Source: an uncultured Eubacteriales bacterium
GTDB lineage: Bacteria; Bacillota; Clostridia; Oscillospirales; Oscillospiraceae
Length of the DNA: 6,722 nt
Assembly: GCA_900548615.1 (NCBI GenBank)
Contig: URKW01000101.1
Location: 1 to 6,722 of the forward strand
Direction of reading: 5' to 3'
This document shows, one piece after another, positions 1 through 3,944 of this stretch (position 1 is its first letter; the number at the start of each line of letters is the position of its first letter). Both the position numbers and the translations under genes were made by a program. The notes beneath the pieces are model-generated. The model ran no database searches. It saw only the letters and a list, made by a program, of their open reading frames with translations, and had not been told where the DNA came from.

Positions 1-16
1 TACCGGGTGCGTGTGT

Positions 17-26
17 GGGGGGGGGG
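17..26. repeat. G10 homopolymer tract
   Basis: There is a run of ten G residues directly after a short GTGTGT stretch, at the left edge of the window. No gene or promoter could be tied to it. Bases 1-78 otherwise show nothing I recognise. Such tracts can slip during replication and are also frequent sites of sequencing error. Confidence 0.6.
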
Positions 27-78
27 TCTGTCCCTCTTTAGCATCTATCTTGGTTTTGAAGGTACTATCTCACGTCGT

Positions 79-112
79 TAGGGCCGACAGAGTCGTCGGC
101 CCCTACGAAGTT
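79..112 (+). repeat. Palindromic intergenic repeat, copy 1 (CCCTACGAAGTT family)
   Basis: A perfect 8-bp GC-rich stem (GGGCCGAC at 81-88, GTCGGCCC at 95-102) has a 6-nt loop and runs into CCCTACGAAGTT (101-112). That 12-mer recurs exactly at 3754-3765 after another GC-rich hairpin. The stem sequence differs between copies while the architecture and 3' flank are kept, as in REP-like extragenic palindromes. It lies downstream of the yitT terminator and has no T-tract of its own, so I do not call it a terminator. Confidence 0.6.
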
Positions 113-153
113 CTATCGGCAGTCCGTGCGTATGGGATATCTAACTTCCCCGT

Positions 154-192
154 AAAAAACCACCCCATTGCCTGTCCGGCAATGGGGTGGTT
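154..192 (-). terminator. Rho-independent terminator of the YitT gene
   Basis: Read on the minus strand, a perfect 15-bp stem (arms 178-192 and 158-172) encloses a 5-nt loop (173-177). A run of T residues follows (A tract 154-159 on the plus strand). It begins about 5 bp past the TAA of the minus-strand YitT gene, so it ends that transcript. Confidence 0.9.
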
Positions 193-196
193 GCGT

Positions 197-1081
197 TTAC
201 GATGACAGGTGACGGCCGAAGTTTCCGCCTACCCGGATGCCCTCCTGAATGATGGTGAAGGCATGGGGGTCGATCTCGCTGAGCGCCATCTGCACCGACA
301 CCACCTCGTACTTACTGAGACACACGCACAGCACATGCACCTGATCGTGGGAATAGCCGCCCCGGCCCTCCCACAAGGTGAAGCTGCGATCCAGCTTTTC
401 CAGAATGGTCTGGTTCAGCCGCTCGGGATCCTCCTTGGTGAAGATCAGCATCTGGACGGAGATGTTCTGCTGGTGCACCCGATCCAGAAACAGTGCCTGA
501 AACACCACGTAAATGGCAGAATAGATAGCGGTGGTCAGGTCGAACAGCACGGCGCACAGCGCGTACAGCGCTGTGTTGAAGGTGATGGAGAACCGGCCCA
601 CCGTGAAACCCTTCCCCTTTTTGCTGAGGTACAGGCCCAGCACGTCCAGTCCGCCGGTGGAGCAGCCGCAGGTGAGGATAATGCCGCCGGAAAAGCCGCT
701 GATGATGCCGCCCACCAGACAGGAGGTCAGCTTGTCCGCGATGATCGGCGTGGCGGGAGACGGGATCACCGCCAGCGCGATGGAGTTGATGATGGTCACA
801 GTGGTCATGCCCACCACAAAGTCCCGGCCCAGCGTGCGCCACGCCAGCACGATCAGCGGCAGATTCACCAGCAGGTAGAAGATACCCGCCAGATCCACCG
901 AGGTCTCCAACCCCAGCGCCGTCACCAGCAGGGTACGGATCACCTGACACAGACCGTACAGGCCGCCGCTGTACATGCCCTGCGGCACGACGATCAGGTT
1001 GATGCCCGCCGCCATCAGGATGCCGCCCAGCACACCCATGCCCAGCCGCAGCCATTTGTTCTGCTGCACCTTCTGCAACAT
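197..1081 (-). CDS. YitT/DUF2179-family integral membrane protein
   Basis: This 294-residue protein matches the usual length of the YitT family (about 280-300). The N-terminal two thirds is a membrane domain with hydrophobic segments near residues 12-32, 64-81, 87-107, 119-138 and 167-199. It carries the glycine-rich stretch LTCGCSTGGLDVLG (136-149). The C-terminal part (about 208-290) is the soluble DUF2179 domain, with the hallmark FTLWEGRGGYS (234-244) and a GIRVGGNFGR end (281-290). Family members sit in the cytoplasmic membrane; their transport or sensing role is not settled, so no substrate is assigned. The start is fixed by AAGGAGGG (1089-1096), 7 nt before the ATG. A consensus promoter lies at 1180-1208 and a strong terminator directly after the stop, so it is probably monocistronic. 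Members occur in many paralogues per genome, so a specific gene symbol would be unsafe. Confidence 0.92.
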   Translation of the reverse strand: MLQKVQQNKWLRLGMGVLGGILMAAGINLIVVPQGMYSGGLYGLCQVIRTLLVTALGLETSVDLAGIFYLLVNLPLIVLAWRTLGRDFVVGMTTVTIINSIALAVIPSPATPIIADKLTSCLVGGIISGFSGGIILTCGCSTGGLDVLGLYLSKKGKGFTVGRFSITFNTALYALCAVLFDLTTAIYSAIYVVFQALFLDRVHQQNISVQMLIFTKEDPERLNQTILEKLDRSFTLWEGRGGYSHDQVHVLCVCLSKYEVVSVQMALSEIDPHAFTIIQEGIRVGGNFGRHLSS

Positions 1082-1179
1082 ACGCTGACCCTCCTTATAT
1101 ATAAGTAGTATGGTCGGATTTTGTCTGTTTCAGACGCAAAACCGCAGAATTCCGCGTCATTTTTCACATTTGCGAGGCG

Positions 1180-1208
1180 ATTATAATATATCACCTCCGG
1201 CTTGTCAA
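1180..1208 (-). promoter_or_regulatory. Consensus sigma-A promoter for the YitT gene
   Basis: On the minus strand, TTGACA (1203-1208) is separated by exactly 17 bp from TATAAT (1180-1185), a full consensus match at both hexamers. Transcription would start near 1173 and give a leader of about 90 nt before the YitT start codon. The -35 lies only about 15 bp after the stop of the upstream sigma-like gene. The spacer also contains GGAGGTGAT, a ribosome-binding-like string with no start codon behind it, which I take as chance. Confidence 0.88.
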
Positions 1209-1223
1209 GGCTTTCCCCGCTTT

Positions 1224-1496
1224 TCAGAGGGTAAACCGCAGGCGGCTGTACAGCCGCTGCCTTGCCCGCCGCAGACAGCGGGACACGGTGGATTTGTTGA
1301 CCCCCAGCCGCCGGGCGATCTCGGTGACGGTCAGCTCCTCCTGAAACTGCATGTCTACCATCTGCCGCTGGCGGGGCGTCAGCTCCGCCATGGCGTCCGG
1401 CAGACGCCGCCGCAGACGGCGCAGGCGGCGGCTGTTGTCCTCGTCTCCCTGCTGCCACTGGGCCAGCTGGGCGTAATCAAACAGTAAATCGTTCAT
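1224..1496 (-). CDS. Small sigma-70 region 4-like HTH protein
   Basis: This 90-residue protein is basic in its N-terminal half (RRLRRLRRR, 23-31). A helix-turn-helix typical of sigma factor region 4 follows: ELTPRQRQMVDMQF (38-51), then LTVTEIARRLGVNKSTVSR (55-73) and an arginine-rich tail. There is no sigma region 2, so it could not work as a normal sigma factor alone; it may be a DNA-binding regulator or a sigma-like accessory. Proteins of this kind, paired with a small helical partner, are common in clostridial prophages and conjugative elements; that is recollection, not a search. The ATG at 1494-1496 has AGGAG at 1508-1512, a longish 11-nt gap. It overlaps the upstream gene by 20 nt, suggesting translational coupling. 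No terminator follows before the YitT promoter. Confidence 0.75.
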   Translation of the reverse strand: MNDLLFDYAQLAQWQQGDEDNSRRLRRLRRRLPDAMAELTPRQRQMVDMQFQEELTVTEIARRLGVNKSTVSRCLRRARQRLYSRLRFTL

Positions 1497-1710
1497 CCCG
1501 GTAATAGCTCCTGTCGTAGTAGTGGGCCGTCAGGCGGCGGAGCTGGCGGCATTGCCGCAGCAGCGGCTCCAAATCCAGTATCCGGCGGTGCAGGGAAAAG
1601 CGCTGGCTCTCGTCCCGCGCTTCTCTCTCCTCCTGCCGCAGCTGGGCAAGGCGGTGGGACAGCAGCTCCGCCGAATAGGCGTAGCTTTCCGATAATTCTT
1701 GCAGCGTCAT
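1477..1710 (-). CDS. Small helical protein of unknown function, partner of the sigma-like gene
   Basis: I do not recognise a named family. The 77-residue product is charged and almost certainly all-helical, with heptad-like leucines (LLSHRLAQLRQEEREARDE, 17-35) and a tyrosine-rich end (HYYDRSYY, 63-70). I prefer the ATG at 1708-1710 because AGGAG (1718-1722) lies 7 nt upstream. The longer reading from 1743 adds 11 residues but has no ribosome binding site. Its 3' end overlaps the sigma-like gene by 20 nt in another frame, so the two are very likely one operon and the proteins may act together. I found no clear promoter between it and the divergent tRNA promoter. Confidence 0.65.
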   Translation of the reverse strand: MTLQELSESYAYSAELLSHRLAQLRQEEREARDESQRFSLHRRILDLEPLLRQCRQLRRLTAHYYDRSYYRDERFTV

Positions 1711-1785
1711 GGAATCTCTCCTCTCTCTTTGGGACATTTTCAAAAAATTTTCCCGGAAAAATGCGTCTTTTTGTGAAGATTGTTG

Positions 1786-1814
1786 TTGACAAATAAAGTG
1801 ACTTCTGCTAATAT
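1786..1814 (+). promoter_or_regulatory. Promoter of the tRNA-Thr/tRNA-Tyr operon
   Basis: TTGACA (1786-1791) is followed after 17 bp by TAATAT (1809-1814), preceded by TG at 1806-1807, giving an extended -10. TATAAT at 1812-1817 is a better hexamer but lies 20 bp from the -35. Transcription would begin about 1821, some 14 nt before the tRNA-Thr 5' end. Confidence 0.82.
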
Positions 1815-1834
1815 AATCTTCGCTGGTAGCAAAT

Positions 1835-1910
1835 GCTGGTGTAGCTCAGCTGGCAGAGCAGCTGATTTGTAATCAGCAGGTCGGGGGTTCGAATCCGTCC
1901 ACCAGCTCCA
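1835..1910 (+). tRNA. tRNA-Thr (anticodon UGU)
   Basis: The full cloverleaf can be folded by eye. Acceptor GCTGGTG (1835-1841) pairs perfectly with CACCAGC (1900-1906). The D stem is GCTC/GAGC (1844-1847, 1856-1859) and the anticodon stem GCTGA/TCAGC (1861-1865, 1873-1877). The loop TTTGTAA carries anticodon TGT (1868-1870), which reads ACA threonine codons. The T loop is TTCGAAT (1888-1894). The discriminator is T1907 and CCA is encoded (1908-1910). The T stem (1883-1887 with 1895-1899) has one G-G opposition, 1885 with 1897, and one G-T pair. It is the first gene of a two-tRNA operon, 9 bp from tRNA-Tyr. Confidence 0.96.
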
Positions 1911-1919
1911 ATTTCATAT

Positions 1920-2004
1920 GGGGGATTTCCCGAGTGGCCAAAGGGGACAGACTGTAAATCTGCTGGCAACGCCTTCGGTGGTTCGAATCCACCATCCCCC
2001 ACCA
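1920..2004 (+). tRNA. tRNA-Tyr (anticodon GUA)
   Basis: This is a class II tRNA with a long variable arm. Acceptor GGGGGAT (1920-1926) pairs perfectly with ATCCCCC (1994-2000). The anticodon loop CTGTAAA (1952-1958) gives GTA (1954-1956), which reads tyrosine codons. The variable arm forms GGC/GCC (1965-1967, 1971-1973). T stem GGTGG/CCACC surrounds TTCGAAT (1982-1988), and CCA is encoded at 2002-2004. The first anticodon-stem position is an A-C opposition (1947 with 1963). It is co-transcribed with tRNA-Thr and followed at once by a terminator. Confidence 0.97.
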
Positions 2005-2005
2005 G

Positions 2006-2036
2006 AAAAAAGCATCGACTTTGTCGGTGCTTTTTT
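2006..2036 (+). terminator. Terminator of the tRNA operon
   Basis: The stem AAAAAAGCATCGAC / GTCGGTGCTTTTTT, with one T-G pair, has a TTT loop and ends in a six-T run (2031-2036). It starts 2 nt after the tRNA-Tyr CCA. Confidence 0.93.
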
Positions 2037-2040
2037 CAAT

Positions 2041-2180
2041 TTAATCCGCTTTGCAGGCGGGTGAGATCAGCCTTTCGGCTGATGAAATCCGCTGACGCGG
2101 ATGAAATCGCTGTGGCGACGGGCGGATTTGATTTCATCTGAGCGCAGCGAGGATTTCTTTGCACGCTTTACGTGCAATTT
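2041..2180. repeat. Array of short hairpins spaced by GATGAAATC / GATTTCATC
   Basis: Several small perfect stems follow one another: CCGC/GCGG (2046-2060), ATCAGCC/GGCTGAT (2066-2083), ATCCGC/GCGGAT (2087-2102), TCGC/GCGA (2107-2118) and TTGCACG/CGTGCAA (2159-2177). Between or inside them the string GAAATC or its complement GATTTC recurs. No coding frame explains this. The pattern resembles short-hairpin arrays I remember from intergenic regions of gut Clostridia, but I cannot name a described family. Confidence 0.55.
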
Positions 2181-2320
2181 CATATTGCGCACCTTGCCGA
2201 ATCAACTGCCGTGCTTCCTCTGTTGCACGACTGCGGCGTGATCCGCCGTCTCCTCATCGCTTCTTTGAACACCGCCAAGAACCGCCAGTCGTGACCGCCC
2301 TCTGGGCGGTTTTCTTTTTT
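2181..2320 (+). ncRNA. Candidate structured RNA ending in an intrinsic terminator
   Basis: CACGACTG (2226-2233) pairs perfectly with CAGTCGTG (2286-2293), extendable by CGG/CCG across a single bulged C. CGGCG/CGCCG (2234-2248) offers a competing or nested inner hairpin. The outer stem abuts the terminator at 2294-2320. A long-range stem immediately before a terminator with no gene upstream is what a small RNA 3' end looks like. I found no convincing promoter between the tRNA terminator and this region, so it may depend on read-through or be a decayed element. The 5' end is unknown and could include the hairpin array from 2041. Confidence 0.3.
2294..2320 (+). terminator. Intrinsic terminator without an obvious upstream gene
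   Basis: ACCGCCC (2294-2300) and GGGCGGT (2304-2310) form a perfect 7-bp stem with a TCT loop, followed by TTTCTTTTTT (2311-2320). The orientation is plus-strand only. No plus-strand gene lies between it and the tRNA operon terminator. Confidence 0.75.
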
Positions 2321-2353
2321 CGCCGCATAACGGAAGTACCTTCGTCTACCGGT

Positions 2354-2378
2354 GGGAGGGGTAGACCCCCTCCCCTAC
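2354..2378 (+). repeat. Palindromic intergenic repeat, copy 2 (CCCTAC family)
   Basis: GGGAGGGG (2354-2361) and CCCCTCCC (2367-2374) form a perfect 8-bp stem with a 5-nt loop, followed by CTAC (2375-2378). This is the same layout as at 81-112, 3734-3765 and 6637-6662, with a different stem sequence. From here to 2436 I see only the ribosome-binding-like GGAGGTGAT on the minus strand, without a usable start codon. Confidence 0.55.
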
Positions 2379-2459
2379 ACACCGTTTATTACACGGGCCG
2401 ATATGCTCCGCCGGTATCACCTCCCCTCTCCTGTGCACAAGAATCTTGAGATTGTCTCT

Positions 2460-2488
2460 ACAATATCACAAGATTCTTGTTCTGTCAA
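2460..2488 (-). promoter_or_regulatory. Possible divergent promoter toward the gene-free stretch
   Basis: On the minus strand TTGACA (2483-2488) is a perfect -35. At 17 bp lies TATTGT (2460-2465), which matches four of six -10 positions. Operator site 2 falls inside the spacer and site 1 just after the expected start (about 2453), mirroring the arrangement on the repressor side. No gene was found downstream in this direction. Confidence 0.45.
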
Positions 2489-2520
2489 GTGTATTTTAAC
2501 AAGTTTCTTGTTTTTTCTTC

Positions 2521-2549
2521 TTGACATATTTTTACAACACCAGTAAAAT
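2521..2549 (+). promoter_or_regulatory. Promoter of the S24 repressor gene
   Basis: TTGACA (2521-2526), a 17-bp spacer and TAAAAT (2544-2549) predict a start near 2556. Operator site 4 (2562-2574) would then lie at about +6 to +18, where bound protein would block initiation or escape. Operator site 3 is directly upstream of the -35. Confidence 0.85.
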
Positions 2550-2589
2550 GGTGGTAAGAAAACAAGATTCTTGTTTGGGAGGGTCTGCT

Positions 2590-3333
2590 ATGAGCTTTGG
2601 TGAGCAGCTGCGGAAGCGGCGGGAAGAATTGGGCATGAGCCGGGACACGCTGGCGGAGAAGCTTGGCGTCAGCCGCAGCGCCATCGGCAACTACGAGACC
2701 GGCGTCAGCACCCCCAAGGAGGACGTGCTGCTGCGGCTGTTTGACGCCCTGCAGGTGGATCCCAACTATCTGTACCGGGACACGTTCCGCCACACCTTTG
2801 TCTACTCGGACGAGGAGCGGCGGATGGTGGAGAAATACCGCGCCCTGCCGCTGTCCGGACGGCAGATGATCCACAGCGTGCTGGACAGTCTGACCGAAAT
2901 GCAGGAGGAATGGCGGCAGGACACAACGGAGGACAGCATCCGCACCATTCCGCTGTACGCCTCCCCCGCCGCCGCAGGCTTTGCCGCGCCGGTATTTCAG
3001 GAGGATTACGACCTGATCCCCGTCACCGGCGACGTACCCGCCGGGGCGGAGCTGGCGGTGCGGATTCAGGGCGACTCCATGGCTCCGTGGATCGCCGACG
3101 GCTCGGTGGTGTACGTGAACCACGACCCGCTGCAAAGCGGTGACGTGGGCATTTTCTGCGTGGACGGCGACATGCTGTGCAAGCAGTACTACCGCGACCC
3201 GCTGGGCATGGTGTATCTTTTCTCCCTGAACCGCCGGTGCGCCGACATGGACGTGGTGTTCCACCGGGGCAGCGGCCGCAGCCTGACCTGCTTCGGCCGG
3301 GTGATGATGCACGGATTGCCGCTGCCGGAATAA
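2590..3333 (+). CDS. XRE-family repressor with S24 (LexA/CI-type) self-cleavage domain
   Basis: The 247-residue product has an XRE/CI helix-turn-helix in residues about 4-58 (TLAEKLGVSRSAIGNYETG, 20-38). A helical linker follows (72-115), then a C-terminal S24 peptidase fold (about 120-240). The parts needed for self-cleavage are visible: Ala129-Gly130 in SPAAAGF as the scissile bond, Ser163 in GDSMAPWI as nucleophile and Lys198 in DMLCKQYY as general base. Such proteins repress DNA as dimers and cleave themselves when activated by RecA filaments or another trigger. The start is set by GGGAGGG (2577-2583), 6 nt before the ATG; the open frame extends up to 2521 but has no better site. Four palindromic operators precede it, so it probably represses itself. 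The length and domain order suit a phage-type or standalone regulator rather than the shorter canonical LexA with its winged helix. Confidence 0.92.
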   Translation: MSFGEQLRKRREELGMSRDTLAEKLGVSRSAIGNYETGVSTPKEDVLLRLFDALQVDPNYLYRDTFRHTFVYSDEERRMVEKYRALPLSGRQMIHSVLDSLTEMQEEWRQDTTEDSIRTIPLYASPAAAGFAAPVFQEDYDLIPVTGDVPAGAELAVRIQGDSMAPWIADGSVVYVNHDPLQSGDVGIFCVDGDMLCKQYYRDPLGMVYLFSLNRRCADMDVVFHRGSGRSLTCFGRVMMHGLPLPE

Positions 3334-3393
3334 TTTCCCGCCCCGATGGACATAATGCAGCTATTCTCTATTTTGATAAAGGAGTGTGCTGCT

Positions 3394-3585
3394 ATGTACG
3401 CAAACGTGAACCAGAAGGCCTGTATCCAGTGCGGGCTGTGTCCCAGCATCTGTCCGGAGGTATTTTCGCTGGACGACGGCGCACCTGCCCACGCCATTAC
3501 CGACGCCGTGCCGGAGGACTGCCGCCTGACGGCGCAGGAGGCCGCCGACAGCTGCCCCACCGGGGCCATCGAAATCCGGGGGTAA
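3394..3585 (+). CDS. Single-cluster [4Fe-4S] ferredoxin
   Basis: The 63-residue cytoplasmic electron carrier has the cluster motif C10-x2-C13-x2-C16 and a remote fourth ligand, Cys54, in the DSCPTGAI segment. Cys20 and Cys43 remain. In monocluster ferredoxins such as that of Thermotoga maritima, cysteines in these places form a disulfide where a second cluster has been lost. The segment CPEVF and the acidic loop after it are typical. I start at 3394 because AAAGGAG (3378-3384) lies 9 nt upstream; a reading from 3346 adds 16 residues without a ribosome binding site. It follows the S24 repressor by 60 bp with no terminator seen between, so the two may share a transcript, although a separate weak promoter cannot be excluded. 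The redox partner is unknown. Confidence 0.93.
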   Translation: MYANVNQKACIQCGLCPSICPEVFSLDDGAPAHAITDAVPEDCRLTAQEAADSCPTGAIEIRG

Positions 3586-3602
3586 AGGGCTTTGCCTACA
3601 CG

Positions 3603-3715
3603 TCTGTCATTGCGAACCAGTGCGCACACTGGTGCGGCAATCCGTTCTTTTGGCCATCATTGAAGGATACGGATTCCCACGCCAGTGACATCGGTCACTG
3701 GCTCGGAATGACAGA
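3603..3715. repeat. 113-bp element with terminal inverted repeats and nested hairpins
   Basis: The left end TCTGTCATTGCGAACCAGTG (3603-3622) matches the reverse complement of the right end (3696-3715) at 18 of 20 positions. Inside are three perfect stems: CCAGTG/CACTGG (3617-3632), AATCCGT/ACGGATT (3639-3645 with 3669-3675) and GCCAGTGAC/GTCACTGGC (3681-3702). There is no open frame of note. The layout is that of a small non-autonomous element or structured extragenic repeat. TGTCATTGCGA-type ends are common in repeats of many bacteria as far as I recall. It begins 17 bp after the ferredoxin stop and ends in CTTTT, so it may also stop that transcript. Confidence 0.75.
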
Positions 3716-3731
3716 CTTTTGCAATTATCGT

Positions 3732-3765
3732 GCGGCGGGGTGAGGGCACCCCGCCCTACGAAGTT
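3732..3765 (+). repeat. Palindromic intergenic repeat, copy 3 (CCCTACGAAGTT family)
   Basis: GGCGGGGTG (3734-3742) and CACCCCGCC (3747-3755) make a perfect 9-bp stem with an AGGG loop, running into CCCTACGAAGTT (3754-3765). The 29 bp at 3732-3760 match the reverse complement of 6682-6710 at 27 positions, so this family occurs in both orientations in the window. It sits 16 bp after the 113-bp element, making a cluster of two unrelated repeats between the ferredoxin gene and rpsO. Confidence 0.75.
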
Positions 3766-3803
3766 TTACCCCAAAAATCTCCCCACCTCCCGCAAAATAA
3801 TGC

Positions 3804-3832
3804 TTTACAAGTTTGATTTTCTGTGGTATGCT
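3804..3832 (+). promoter_or_regulatory. Promoter of rpsO
   Basis: TTTACA (3804-3809), a 17-bp spacer and TATGCT (3827-3832), with TG at 3824-3825, form an extended -10 promoter. The predicted start near 3839 leaves a leader of about 105 nt before rpsO. Confidence 0.75.
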
Positions 3833-3838
3833 ATTCAA

Positions 3839-3944
3839 GCATGTTAATGTGCAAGCTTATGGCCGTCCGGCTTCGTTATGCGGATCATTCACCTGTCCCA
3901 CGACGCAGCGGCGCGGCAAAATTATCGAAAGGTGGATACACACT
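3839..3944 (+). promoter_or_regulatory. rpsO 5' leader, candidate S15 autoregulatory region
   Basis: About 105 nt separate the predicted start from the rpsO ATG, long for a simple leader, with several short GC-rich complementarities such as GCCG/CGGC around 3863-3875. Ribosomal protein S15 represses its own mRNA by binding leader structures in several bacteria, including Firmicutes. I could not fold a specific S15-binding junction with confidence. The AAAGGTGG ribosome binding site is at 3928-3935. Confidence 0.3.

Larger units (their letters stand above)
2134..2330 (-). pseudogene. Possible degraded coding remnant (weak)
   Basis: On the minus strand two adjoining frames read as plausible protein. 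One contains GGHDWRFLAVFKEAMRRRR. After a shift of frame near 2228, the other contains EEARQLIRQGAQYEIARKAC and ends at a TGA (2134-2136). Joined, they would give roughly 65 residues with a helical, basic character. I do not recognise a family. The same bases also form RNA-like stems and a plus-strand terminator, so coding may be illusory; GC-rich repeats often carry long accidental frames. It is listed as one of two competing readings of this stretch. Confidence 0.18.
2437..2574. promoter_or_regulatory. Four phased operator palindromes (ACAAGAnTCTTGT)
   Basis: The sites are ACAAGAATCTTGA (2437-2449), ACAAGATTCTTGT (2468-2480), ACAAGTTTCTTGT (2499-2511) and ACAAGATTCTTGT (2562-2574). Their centres are at 2443, 2474, 2505 and 2568, so they are 31, 31 and 63 bp apart, or three, three and six helical turns. 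Site 3 ends 9 bp before the repressor -35, and site 4 covers the start of the transcript. Sites 1 and 2 sit over the possible divergent promoter. Autoregulation by the S24 repressor encoded just downstream is inferred from position and symmetry. Confidence 0.85.

Noticed and set aside
209..1108. A 299-codon plus-strand open frame over the YitT gene
   Set aside because: It is a mirror frame of a real membrane protein, Gln/His-rich, with no ribosome binding site or recognisable domain.
1201..1208. CTTGTCAAG over the YitT -35 as a repressor operator
   Set aside because: The half-sites are in the opposite order from the ACAAG...CTTGT operator; it is simply the -35 hexamer with flanks.
1242..1257. 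Perfect 16-nt palindrome GCGGCTGTACAGCCGC as a terminator or operator
   Set aside because: It lies inside the end of the sigma-like gene, leaves no loop and has no T-tract; codon composition can explain it.
1808..2002. A 64-codon minus-strand frame with GGFEPPKALPADLQS-like text
   Set aside because: It is the well-known spurious translation of the antisense strand of tRNA genes and lies exactly over the two tRNAs.
1920..2004. tRNA-Tyr 3' end as an integration site for a mobile element
   Set aside because: No second copy of the tRNA end and no integrase were found in the window.
2159..2449. A 96-codon plus-strand frame in the gene-free stretch
   Set aside because: It has no ribosome binding site, runs through a terminator, a repeat hairpin and an operator, and has no recognisable motif.
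2437..2574. CRISPR array
   Set aside because: The repeats are 13-bp palindromes with spacings of 31, 31 and 63 bp over promoter elements; there are no 23-40 bp repeats and no cas genes.
2485..3312. A 275-codon open frame antisense to the S24 repressor
   Set aside because: It is a His/Val/Ala-rich shadow frame. The sense product has complete HTH and S24 motifs.
3807..3811. ACAAG at the rpsO -35 as an S24 operator
   Set aside because: It is only one half-site; the other half reads GAT rather than CTTGT.
3813..3944. A 44-residue N-terminal extension of S15
   Set aside because: The ATG at 3813 lies between the -35 and -10 of the rpsO promoter, and S15 proteins start at the position of 3945.
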